Part shown: in pieces, positions 50,333 to 58,448 of the stretch
How the letters are laid out: every line of letters begins with the position of its first letter
Numbering within the stretch: the first letter of the stretch is position 1
Assembly: GCA_052161625.1 (NCBI GenBank)
Contig: CP197412.1
Source: JBKCUI01 sp052161625
Lineage (GTDB): Bacteria > Planctomycetota > Planctomycetia > Pirellulales > Pirellulaceae
Length of the DNA stretch: 64,000 nt
Strand: one strand, 5' to 3'
Program-made: the position numbers and the translations under genes
The notes under the pieces: generated by a model
Told to the model about the DNA's origin: nothing
Database searches by the model: none
Seen by the model: the letters and a program-made list of their open reading frames with translations, nothing else

Positions 50333-51598
50333 TTAGGCGTTGTTCTTCCAAGCCCCGTTTTGAGGCATGTTGGAATGGGCATCGGGACCGAAGTATCTCA
50401 ATCCAACAAGCGGCTCAGAGCCGGTGTTTTCGATCTCCACTCCGCGCGTGGAAGCTTCATGGCTGATAAAGACTTCATCTTCGGTGTTTTCACCGAACCG
50501 GATCATCGCCGGGGTTTGCAACGCGAGCTTCCCGATGCGACCTTTGCCTTGGACGGTGATCCATCCACTGGCTGCACCATCTCGCAGAATACACTTGGCC
50601 CCTGGCTCCACGGTCAACTCCTTCGCGCTGAAGAGCTGCTTGCCGTCGATCGAACCGTACACGATCCACTTATCGGTGTAACCGGTCCCTGAGCGATCGG
50701 GATCCACGACCGGCTCGATATAGTTGCTGTCTTTGAAGTGGGTATCGACGTTCTTCTCCCAGTCGAGCTGACCGATGATAAAGTCGAGGTCTTGGTGCTT
50801 CTCTTTGGGCATGTCTTTGACTAGAAGGGACCAAGGCACATAGCGACCCTCGACGATCGATTGGAACATTCCAAACACATCGCTGCCCCATTGTGGCTCG
50901 TAGGTGCATAGGGAGCCGGGAGCGTGCAGCACACCGGGAGGAATCAACCAGCCTGTACCCCGCTTCAGACGATAAGCCCGCGACAGATCCAGAATGCCGT
51001 TGTCACCCTTGTTCCAATTCTCCAAGCATCGGCGCAAATCGTCTTTCGTCGTGCCGGGCTCGAGACCCATAAAGGTGTAGGAGAAGTTGTTGTCGACGTT
51101 GTTGTATTGGGGGGGGAAGTAATAGCTTTCAGGCTTTCCTTCTTGTCCTACCAATGCCGCATCTTCTGCTGACTGGTGCATGTGATGAGGGATGGGGCCC
51201 ATGTTGTCGAAAAACTTCGAATAGACTGGCCAGCGGTTGTATTTGCTGAATGTCGGTGCCCCGACCAGACGGTTTCCTTGCTCGGATACCGCGTCCTTCA
51301 ATAGAAATTTTTTGCCTTCGAAGAGGCAGAAACTGAGACCTTCGTGCCAAACGCGTCCTTCGTTGGCCGCCTCGGTGGTGGAGGAGAACCATCGTTCGTC
51401 GATCCCGCCCCGATCCGCTCCAAAAGCGTACAAATCACCTGGGTAAAGTTTGATGCGGCGGCCGGGATGCAGGAAGCTGCGGGGGACCCAAGTAGGAGTC
51501 AAGCGGAGCAAGCCTTCACCGGCATCGAGAGCTTGATCCAAAATCTTGGCGACGTTGTCTTTGCTCACAAGCCCGCTGTCTAATCCGGTACCGGCCAT
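50333..51598 (-). CDS. Cupin-fold protein, mannose-6-phosphate-isomerase-like
   Basis: ATG 51598 is taken as start; an in-frame start at 51610 adds four residues. The 421-residue chain has a metal-binding cupin motif around GPIPHHMHQSAEDA (~residues 140-153), followed by a long insertion and GWLIPPGVLHAPGS (~240), as in type-I PMI-like cupins. A second beta-rich region (GKQLFSAKELTVEPGAKC, ISHEASTRGVEI) forms the C terminus. I do not recognise a closer subfamily. It leads the run with the TIM-barrel and Gfo/Idh genes, so it probably handles the same carbohydrate. Confidence 0.75.
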   Translation of the reverse strand: MAGTGLDSGLVSKDNVAKILDQALDAGEGLLRLTPTWVPRSFLHPGRRIKLYPGDLYAFGADRGGIDERWFSSTTEAANEGRVWHEGLSFCLFEGKKFLLKDAVSEQGNRLVGAPTFSKYNRWPVYSKFFDNMGPIPHHMHQSAEDAALVGQEGKPESYYFPPQYNNVDNNFSYTFMGLEPGTTKDDLRRCLENWNKGDNGILDLSRAYRLKRGTGWLIPPGVLHAPGSLCTYEPQWGSDVFGMFQSIVEGRYVPWSLLVKDMPKEKHQDLDFIIGQLDWEKNVDTHFKDSNYIEPVVDPDRSGTGYTDKWIVYGSIDGKQLFSAKELTVEPGAKCILRDGAASGWITVQGKGRIGKLALQTPAMIRFGENTEDEVFISHEASTRGVEIENTGSEPLVGLRYFGPDAHSNMPQNGAWKNNA

Positions 51599-51848
51599 GG
51601 ACGATCTCAAACTCTCTAAATTCGGGGAATTGGAAGGTTCTTATACACTAATCGGGTGGGAGGGAAAGCCTCCGCCCCTTGGCGAGGAAAGGGATTGTTG
51701 TAAGCCGGACGGGCGGCTGTTTCAAGCTCTCCGCGAGGGCTGACGCCAGATTCCGGAAACCTTTATCTCCCTAAAATGATTCGAGGTTATGATTCCTTGA
51801 CCATCGGATGGATGGTCTGCGATGCATTCCCGGTATTTTAAGGACAGT

Positions 51849-52937
51849 ATGGATTCCGCACGGCAAAGACCGTTCCTCCTCTTGGGTGTCGACGGTGGAG
51901 GGACCAAAACATCAGCCTGGGTCACCTCCGCGGCGAACCCGCTTCGATCCCTACACGCAATTTCATCCCACCAGCAGGATTCGATCTCCCTGTCGGACTG
52001 TGCCGTCGGTCAAGGATTGGGGGGGCCCGGAAATCCACGTTCGGTCGGATTCGATGCGGCGTGCGACAACATCGAAGCCGCCATTCGGGACGCGATGCAG
52101 CGCTTCGAATCGCAAACCGGTTCGGTCGTCTCGAAGGAACAGCTTCAGGCTGCTTGTATCGGGTTGGCCGGCGCTGGTCGTCTCGAAGAACAGGAAATCG
52201 TAACGCAGTGTCTTCGAAATCGCGGGCTGGCCGGTTCCCTTCAAGTCACCGACGATATCGAACCGATCCGCTGGGCCGCCGAATGGGAATCTGTCCTTGA
52301 AAAGCCAATTTCCTCCTCGGAGGACCTGCCCATCCATTCAGCTGGCTCTATGCCTTGGGTGACGCTCATTGCGGGAACGGGCTCCATCGCGCGATGCTCG
52401 CTGCCGGGTACAGGATGCGAACAGGTCGTCCGGGCTGGTGGGTGGGGCTACCTGCTGGGGGACGAAGGGAGTGGCTACGCCATCGGCCTTGCTGCCCTGA
52501 GAGAGGCCTGCAAAGAAGTCGATGCGGGCTCTCCTTCCACTTCCCTTACCAAAGCGATTCTCGCAAGGCTCGGCTTCGAATCGGTCTCGCAAATCGTGGG
52601 GTGGATTTATCAATCGCCCATTCCTCGGAAAGCCATCGCGGATCTAGCTCCTTTGGTAATCCAATCGAGACGCGACAATCCCGTCGCCGATTCCATCCTC
52701 CTCGATGCGATCGCGGGATGGGCTGCGATGGTGACGCAGGTCGCGCTGCGGGCGGGTGTTGTCGCCTCGTATCGTTTGGCAGTAGCGGGTGGAATTCCCA
52801 ACCATTTTCCCGAATTGATCGACGAGCTCGCGCTCGAGTTGGGAGAATCGCATTCCTCACCGAAATCGATTCATGTCGTCAAGAATCCCGTCATCGGTTG
52901 TTTGGCTATGGCGGATCAGCTTGCTCGGGCTCCATGA
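51849..52937 (+). CDS. BadF/BadG-type sugar kinase, N-acetylglucosamine-kinase-like
   Basis: The ASKHA phosphate-1 loop reads LLGVDGGGTKT (~residues 11-21); the phosphate-2 region is LIAGTGSIA (~175) and the adenosine part is AVAGGIPN-like near the C terminus. GWGYLLGDEGSGYAIG (~200) is the hallmark of GlcNAc-kinase/BadF-type sugar kinases. ATG 51849 gives the family's usual short N terminus and has AAGGA upstream; ATG 51822 is an alternative. It is divergent from the cupin-headed cluster with about 250 bases between starts, so it may serve the same sugar pathway or muropeptide amino-sugar recycling. Confidence 0.86.
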   Translation: MDSARQRPFLLLGVDGGGTKTSAWVTSAANPLRSLHAISSHQQDSISLSDCAVGQGLGGPGNPRSVGFDAACDNIEAAIRDAMQRFESQTGSVVSKEQLQAACIGLAGAGRLEEQEIVTQCLRNRGLAGSLQVTDDIEPIRWAAEWESVLEKPISSSEDLPIHSAGSMPWVTLIAGTGSIARCSLPGTGCEQVVRAGGWGYLLGDEGSGYAIGLAALREACKEVDAGSPSTSLTKAILARLGFESVSQIVGWIYQSPIPRKAIADLAPLVIQSRRDNPVADSILLDAIAGWAAMVTQVALRAGVVASYRLAVAGGIPNHFPELIDELALELGESHSSPKSIHVVKNPVIGCLAMADQLARAP

Positions 52938-53024
52938 GAACATTGGTTCCGTTTCTCCCCAAACCAGAGTCGATTGTGCTAATCTATTCGGAGCCTCCAG
53001 CCCTCCCAATCCTCTCCCACCAAA

Positions 53025-53807
53025 ATGAGTTTCATCGCGATGAAGTCAACCATCTTCCAAACCTTGTCTTGGTTAACAGCCCCATCCCTCGGGATTTTTG
53101 TAGGTGCAACAGTTTGTTCCGCGCAAGATCCTGTTCCGAGTTCTCCCATTCCGATCGAGGGTGCCAAGTTTGCGATCATCGATGGGCAAGGCCCGGAGTG
53201 GGTGACGCTGGGCAAAGACGATTTCGTTCGCGCCAATTGCGACGAAGAGACTTGGGTTTGGGACGGCTCCACGGTTCACAGCACCGGAAAACCGATCGGC
53301 GTATTGCGATCCAAGGTGCAGTACAAAAACTTGGAATGGGTCGCTTACTGGCGGCATCTGAGCAAGGGCGGGAACTCAGGGTTTTTCCTGTGGACACCCG
53401 AAGAGGCGTTGAAGGATCTGCCTCCGAACAAGCTCCCTGGGGCGGGGATTGAAGTGCAGGTTTTGGATACGGGATACACCGAAAACTATGAGAAGTCGTC
53501 TGGAAAGAAGGCGACTTGGTTCACGACCCATGGCGATATCTTCCCAGTAGGAAAGTCCAAACTAGAGCCGTTTCCTCCCCTCTCCCCCGATGGATCGCGC
53601 AGCTTTCCGAAAGCGAATCGGAGCCAACCGAGCCCGGCCTGGAATCACTACTACGTGCGTGCGATCAACGGCGAAGTTCGCTTGTGGGTCAACGGAGTCG
53701 AAGTCTCCGGTGGCCGGAATGCGATCCCCGCGGAAGGCTATTTGTGCTTGGAAGCCGAAGGAGCTCCCGTAGAGTTCAAAGATATCCGTGTACGTATTTT
53801 GCCTTGA
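53025..53807 (+). CDS. Exported 3-keto-disaccharide hydrolase-like protein (DUF1080)
   Basis: A signal peptide (hydrophobic ~10-30, ending VCSA|QD) precedes a concanavalin-like beta-sandwich with the DUF1080 landmarks: WVWDGSTVHSTGKPIGVLRS, YKNLEWVAYWR, GGNSGFFLW, GIEVQVLDTG, WNHYYVRAINGEVRLWVNGV and GYLCLEAEGAPVEFKDIRV. DUF1080 proteins include 3-keto-glycoside hydrolases acting in the envelope. Length (260 residues) is normal. An internal ATG at 53040 is an equally good start. It lies 87 bases after the kinase gene and is well placed to feed the nearby Gfo/Idh and TIM-barrel enzymes. Confidence 0.9.
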   Translation: MSFIAMKSTIFQTLSWLTAPSLGIFVGATVCSAQDPVPSSPIPIEGAKFAIIDGQGPEWVTLGKDDFVRANCDEETWVWDGSTVHSTGKPIGVLRSKVQYKNLEWVAYWRHLSKGGNSGFFLWTPEEALKDLPPNKLPGAGIEVQVLDTGYTENYEKSSGKKATWFTTHGDIFPVGKSKLEPFPPLSPDGSRSFPKANRSQPSPAWNHYYVRAINGEVRLWVNGVEVSGGRNAIPAEGYLCLEAEGAPVEFKDIRVRILP

Positions 53808-53902
53808 TCCTCTCCAAGGCCCATTGGGCGTCCTTGCCCCCAAACTGTTCCGCTTTGTCATCTTTCGCTTAAGTTCATCATCCCTTGAAGAGGTTTCACT
53901 CC

Positions 53903-55195
53903 ATGCAATCACTTTCGTCGTCTCTTAAACAGATTCGAGCTCGCCGTATTCGCTCCGCGCTCCAAACCGGGCTGGCTTGTTCGATGCTAACGACGGGTTT
54001 CGCGGGATGGTTGGGAACTAGCGGATGGGCACAAGAAGCTAAGCCCGACTACACAATTTCAGAGAAGGCGATGGAGATTCATCGCAAAGCCTATGTGTTT
54101 GATGGCCACAATGATCTTCCTTGGGAAATCCGGAAATTCAGCAAACGGTTCGACGATTGCGACATTAGCAAGCCACAGCCCAAGCTGCACACCGACATCG
54201 AGCGGCTTCGAAAAGGAAACGTAGGCGCGCAGTATTGGTCAGTTTACGTTCCTGCCGAAACAATGCGCGCAGGCGTCGCGTATCGCACGACGGTAGAGCA
54301 AATCGATTTGGTGCATGCCATGGTCAAACGGTATCCGGATGTCTTTCAACTTTGCTTGACGTCCGAAGATATTGAGAAAGCCCGACAGGCTGGGAAGATT
54401 GCGTCTCTTATCGGCATGGAAGGTGGACATTCGATCGAGGACTCGATCCAGAACTTGCGCCGGCTCTATGACATGGGGGCTCGGTATATGACTCTTACCC
54501 ACTCCGATACCTTGGCATGGGCGGACGCCGCCACCGATCAATCCAAACACGATGGATTGAGTCCATTTGGGGAAGAAATCGTTCGAGAAATGAATCGGCT
54601 CGGGATGCTAGTCGATATCTCGCACGTTTCCCCTGCAACGATGCATGATGCGCTGGATATTTCCACCGCGCCCGTCATTTTCTCCCATTCGTCGGCTCGT
54701 TCGATTGCAGATCATCCTCGCAACGTGCCCGATGACGTTCTGAAGAGGCTGCCTCAGAATGGCGGCGTAGTCATGATCAACTTCTACTCTGGCTTTGTCG
54801 TTCCCAAGAGCGCAGCGATTATGAAAGAGATGTTCCAAGTCCGTCGAGAATTGCAGGCCAAGTACCCGGACGACAAAGAAAAGATGGAGCGGGAATACAA
54901 GCAGTGGCAAGTGAAGAACCCTTACCCGGCCGGCGAAGCGACCATCCTCGCAGATCATATTGAACATGTGATCAAGGTGGCGGGCATCGACCATGTCGGT
55001 TTGGGCTCCGATTACGACGGAATCTCGACGGCACCACGTGGGATGGAGGACGTTTCGACTTATCCATTGATCACTGAAATGTTGGTGCAGCGTGGGTATA
55101 GCGAAGAGGATATTCACAAAGTCCTCTACAAGAACGCATTGCGAGTACTGCGCGAGACCGAGGTGGCAGCGAAGAAGCTTCGAGCGAGTCAATAA
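53903..55195 (+). CDS. Exported membrane dipeptidase (peptidase family M19)
   Basis: ATG 53903 (AAGAGG about 10 bases upstream) gives a signal region ending near residue 44 (GWAQ|EA); TTG 53885 is an alternative. The M19 binuclear zinc residues are present: DGHNDLP (His69, Asp71), GMEGGHSIED (Glu), VDISHVSP and FSHSSARSI (His), and GLGSDYDGI (Asp). It should hydrolyse dipeptides outside the cytoplasm, possibly peptidoglycan-derived ones. Length (430 residues) matches the family. It lies 95 bases after the DUF1080 gene and before a repeat element. Confidence 0.93.
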   Translation: MQSLSSSLKQIRARRIRSALQTGLACSMLTTGFAGWLGTSGWAQEAKPDYTISEKAMEIHRKAYVFDGHNDLPWEIRKFSKRFDDCDISKPQPKLHTDIERLRKGNVGAQYWSVYVPAETMRAGVAYRTTVEQIDLVHAMVKRYPDVFQLCLTSEDIEKARQAGKIASLIGMEGGHSIEDSIQNLRRLYDMGARYMTLTHSDTLAWADAATDQSKHDGLSPFGEEIVREMNRLGMLVDISHVSPATMHDALDISTAPVIFSHSSARSIADHPRNVPDDVLKRLPQNGGVVMINFYSGFVVPKSAAIMKEMFQVRRELQAKYPDDKEKMEREYKQWQVKNPYPAGEATILADHIEHVIKVAGIDHVGLGSDYDGISTAPRGMEDVSTYPLITEMLVQRGYSEEDIHKVLYKNALRVLRETEVAAKKLRASQ

Positions 55196-55228
55196 CTGCC
55201 ATTCCGCAAGCAACTTTCTTGTCAGCTT

Positions 55229-55406
55229 GAGTTTCTCGCCAAGGCGCCACGGCGCAAAGGGGGGTGAGAGAAGGGGCGGTGTTGCTTTGCACTGCGCTGG
55301 TTGGATCGGTTCTTTTTTTCAGGGCAAGCGATAGGTGGGGAATGCGGGGTTGAATGCTTTCAGACTCTCTTCCTTTGCGAACGTTGCGCCTTCGCGAGCC
55401 ACTTCC
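55229..55406. repeat. Inverted, rearranged copy of the GCGCC-palindrome repeat
   Basis: GTTTCTCGCCAAGGCGCC (55231-55248) is the reverse complement of the left arm. GCGAACGTTGCGCCTTCGCG (55377-55396) corresponds to the right arm, with about 110 bases between. Arm order matches the copy at 15807 on the opposite strand. It occupies most of the gap between the dipeptidase and ppdK. Confidence 0.75.
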
Positions 55407-55429
55407 TTCTCTCACCATTTGAGCCAACG

Positions 55430-55460
55430 AAAAAAGCCAAGCGGGTTACGCTTGGCTTTT
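55430..55460 (-). terminator. Rho-independent terminator of ppdK
   Basis: A perfect 12-bp stem AAAAGCCAAGCG/CGCTTGGCTTTT with a 5-base loop. On the minus strand the stem is followed by a run of six T (55435-55430). It starts 30 bases after the ppdK stop. The paired A/T ends also make it usable from the plus strand. Confidence 0.88.
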
Positions 55461-55489
55461 AAAATTGATGATAGTATCCGGCTACCGCA

Positions 55490-58291
55490 CTACTTGGCGC
55501 GGGTGCGAGTCTTGGTCGCACCCTTGGCCGACTTCGAGTCTTTCACAACCTTCGTGGACGCAGGAGCCGGAGGGTTGCGAAGCGCCGCTTGAGCTGCTGC
55601 CAGACGAGCGATTGGCACTCGGAACGGGCTGCAGCTAACGTAGTTGAGGCCAATCATGTGGCAGAACTCGACCGAGGATGGATCCCCGCCGTGCTCGCCG
55701 CAGATACCGATCTTGAGGTCATTGCGAGTCTTGCGACCCTTCTCGACACCGATCTGCATCAACTGGCCGACACCGGTTCGATCGATCGAAGCGAATGGGT
55801 TCGCCTTGATGATTTCGAGCCCTTGGTAAGCAGGCAAGAAGGATCCGGAGTCGTCGCGGCTCATTCCCAAGCAGGTTTGGGTCAAGTCGTTGGTACCGAA
55901 CGAGAAGAACTCGGCCGATTCTGCGATCTCGTCGGCGGTCAATGCACCGCGTGGGACTTCGATCATCGTTCCGACGGTGTATTGGAACTTCTTACCGGTA
56001 GCCTTCATGACTTCGCTCGCTACGCGATGGACGATTTCCACTTGGAGATCGAGTTCCTTCTTGAAACCGACGAGCGGAACCATGACTTCAGGCTTAACCT
56101 TGGTCCCTTCCTTAAGGACAGCAACGGCAGCTTGGAAGATCGCACGAGCTTGCATCTCGGTGATCTCGGGACGGAGGATACCCAGTCGGCATCCTCGGAA
56201 TCCGAGCATCGGGTTGAATTCGTGCAGTTCGGAAACCAATCGGTTCACTTCCGCGACAGAAATGCCCAGCTGCTTCGCGACTTCTTCCTGGCCCTTCTTG
56301 TTGTCGTGTTGTGGCAAGAATTCGTGCAACGGTGGGTCGAGCAATCGGATGCAAGCGGGGAGACCATCGAGTGCACGGAAGATCCCTTCGAAGTCCTTTT
56401 GTTGGTAAGGAAGCAATGTTGCCAAAGCTTTCTTTCGATCGTCTTCGTTCTTCGCCAAGATCATTTGGCGGACAGCGATAATCCGGTCCCCTTCAAAGAA
56501 CATGTGCTCGGTTCGGCACAGTCCGATCCCTTCGGCACCGAAGGCCACGGCGTTCGTGACTTGGTCGGGTTGGTCCGCGTTGGTGCGGAGACCGAGGGTT
56601 CGATACTTGTCCGCCAACTTCATAATGAAGTCGTAGTATTGGAATACTTTGCTGTCCTTTGGCTTGAGAGTCTTGCCAACGAGAACTTGCTTCAGCTCGC
56701 TGTCTGCGGTGTCGATCTTTCCGTGGAAGACTTCGCCGGTGGTACCGTTGATGCTGATGAAGTCCCCTTCCTTGAGGGTCACGCCCTTGCACTTGAGCGT
56801 TCCCTTGTGGTAGTCGATCTCGATATCGCCAGCACCGGCGACGCAAACCTTGCCCATCTGCCGAGCCACGAGAGCAGCGTGGCTGGATACACCACCGCGT
56901 GCGGTGAGAATCCCGTCGGAAGCGATCATCCCGCGGAGATCTTCAGGACTGGTTTCGATACGGGCCAGAACAACATTCTGCCCCTTGGCGGCCAGTTCTT
57001 CTGCCTTGCCTGCGGTGAAGACCACGGCGCCGGATGCGGCTCCAGGACCTGCTGGCAAGCCGACGGCCATCAAGCGACCTTCTTTGCGAGCCTTCTCGTA
57101 TGCAACGATATCGAAGATCGGTTGGAGGAGTTGGTTCAACGCCTCGGGGTCACCCGACTTGATCGCATGCTCAGGGGTCATCAACTTTTCCTTGACCATG
57201 TCGTGAGCAATCTTCACGTAGGCCAATGCAGTTCGCTTCCCGTTTCGAGTTTGAAGCATATAGAGCTTCTTCTTCTCGATGGTGAACTCAAAGTCTTGCA
57301 CGTCGCCGAAGTTCTTTTCGAGAGTCTTGCGGACTTCGACGAGTTCCTTGTAGGCGGCGCCGATGGTCTTGTCCTTCGCCATTTCGGAGATCTTGAGAGG
57401 GGTGCGAACACCCGCCACCACGTCTTCTCCTTGTGCATTGACCAAGTATTCGCCGTAGAACACGTTGTCGCCGTTGGCAGGATCGCGAGTGAACGCTACG
57501 CCGGTTGCGCAGTCATCACCCATGTTGCCGAAGACCATGCTCTGCACGTTGACCGCGGTACCCCATTCGTCTGGAATGCGGTACTTTTGACGGTAGAGAA
57601 TGGCTCGTTCGTTCATCCAAGATCCGAAGACAGCGAAGATCGCTCCTTCGAGTTGCTTCATCGGGTCGTTCGGGAACGCCTTGCCCGTGCGATCCTTGAT
57701 CAACTTCTTGAATCGCTTCACGAGCTCTTGCAGGTGTTCTGCGGTGAGGTCTGTGTCTTCTTTGACCTTCGCTTCGCTCTTGAGGCCATCCATGACTTCT
57801 TCAAATGGCTCATGCTCGTTTTCACTGCGCTTTTGGACGCCCATGACCACGTCGCCGTACATCTGCAAGAATCGGCGATAGGAGTCCCACGCGAATCGAG
57901 GATTGTTGGTGGCTGCGGCCAAGCCTTCGCAGGTGGCGTCGTTGAGACCGAGGTTGAGGATCGTATCCATCATCCCGGGCATCGAATCGCGTGCACCCGA
58001 TCGGACCGAAACCAAAAGTGGGTTCTTAGGATCACCGAACTTCTTTCCGGTCTCCTTCTCCATCCACTTAACGGCCTTCTCCAAATCGGTGGAGAGTTCC
58101 GGTGGAGCTTTGCGGCCATTCTTGTAGTAATGAACGCAGACTTCTGTTGTGATTGTGAAGCCAGAAGGGACGGGAAGTCCGATTTTGGTCATCTGAGCAA
58201 GGTTTGCACCTTTACCCCCGAGGAGAGCTTTCATCCCTCCGTCGCCATCGGTCTTAGATTTGCCAAAGAAATAGATCAACTTGTTAGCCAT
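55490..58291 (-). CDS. ppdK: Pyruvate, phosphate dikinase
   Basis: PPDK interconverts pyruvate, ATP and phosphate with PEP, AMP and pyrophosphate in the cytoplasm. The N-terminal ATP-grasp starts YFFGKSKTDGDGGMKALLGGKGANLAQM. The central phosphohistidine domain has GGVSSHAALVARQMGK, with catalytic His471. The C-terminal PEP/pyruvate barrel carries GLCRTEHMFF, LGFRGCRLGI and the catalytic Cys in GICGEHGGDPSSV. The product (933 residues) is slightly longer than the usual ~880, with a Lys/Thr/Ala-rich tail. ATG 58291 is preferred over an in-frame start at 58303. Promoter and terminator are both visible, so it is monocistronic. Confidence 0.96.
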   Translation of the reverse strand: MANKLIYFFGKSKTDGDGGMKALLGGKGANLAQMTKIGLPVPSGFTITTEVCVHYYKNGRKAPPELSTDLEKAVKWMEKETGKKFGDPKNPLLVSVRSGARDSMPGMMDTILNLGLNDATCEGLAAATNNPRFAWDSYRRFLQMYGDVVMGVQKRSENEHEPFEEVMDGLKSEAKVKEDTDLTAEHLQELVKRFKKLIKDRTGKAFPNDPMKQLEGAIFAVFGSWMNERAILYRQKYRIPDEWGTAVNVQSMVFGNMGDDCATGVAFTRDPANGDNVFYGEYLVNAQGEDVVAGVRTPLKISEMAKDKTIGAAYKELVEVRKTLEKNFGDVQDFEFTIEKKKLYMLQTRNGKRTALAYVKIAHDMVKEKLMTPEHAIKSGDPEALNQLLQPIFDIVAYEKARKEGRLMAVGLPAGPGAASGAVVFTAGKAEELAAKGQNVVLARIETSPEDLRGMIASDGILTARGGVSSHAALVARQMGKVCVAGAGDIEIDYHKGTLKCKGVTLKEGDFISINGTTGEVFHGKIDTADSELKQVLVGKTLKPKDSKVFQYYDFIMKLADKYRTLGLRTNADQPDQVTNAVAFGAEGIGLCRTEHMFFEGDRIIAVRQMILAKNEDDRKKALATLLPYQQKDFEGIFRALDGLPACIRLLDPPLHEFLPQHDNKKGQEEVAKQLGISVAEVNRLVSELHEFNPMLGFRGCRLGILRPEITEMQARAIFQAAVAVLKEGTKVKPEVMVPLVGFKKELDLQVEIVHRVASEVMKATGKKFQYTVGTMIEVPRGALTADEIAESAEFFSFGTNDLTQTCLGMSRDDSGSFLPAYQGLEIIKANPFASIDRTGVGQLMQIGVEKGRKTRNDLKIGICGEHGGDPSSVEFCHMIGLNYVSCSPFRVPIARLAAAQAALRNPPAPASTKVVKDSKSAKGATKTRTRAK

Positions 58292-58362
58292 GGCCGAGTG
58301 CACTACTCCACTTAGTTTGCCAAAATCGAAGTTAGGGAAATTCCCAGATATTTTCGGCCGAA

Positions 58363-58391
58363 AGTCTACGTTTAACGTTAAAACACGTCAA
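58363..58391 (-). promoter_or_regulatory. Sigma70-type promoter of ppdK with an adjacent palindrome
   Basis: On the minus strand, TTGACG (58391-58386) and TAGACT (58368-58363) are spaced by exactly 17 bases and lead to a ~65-base leader before ATG 58291. Overlapping the end of the -10 box and the expected start point is the perfect 12-bp palindrome TTTCGGCCGAAA (58352-58363), a possible operator. Confidence 0.6.
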
Positions 58392-58448
58392 TGCGGCCAA
58401 CGATCCCGTAGGCCCTTGCGCCACAAAAACTTAACGCAATATCACGCC

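Noticed and set aside
55589..58315. A 908-codon open frame on the plus strand, antisense to ppdK
   Set aside because: It is the exact mirror of a highly conserved, codon-biased gene. Its composition (runs of Leu, Val, Asp and His) is what the antisense of ppdK would give. It has no domain resemblance and no ribosome binding site.
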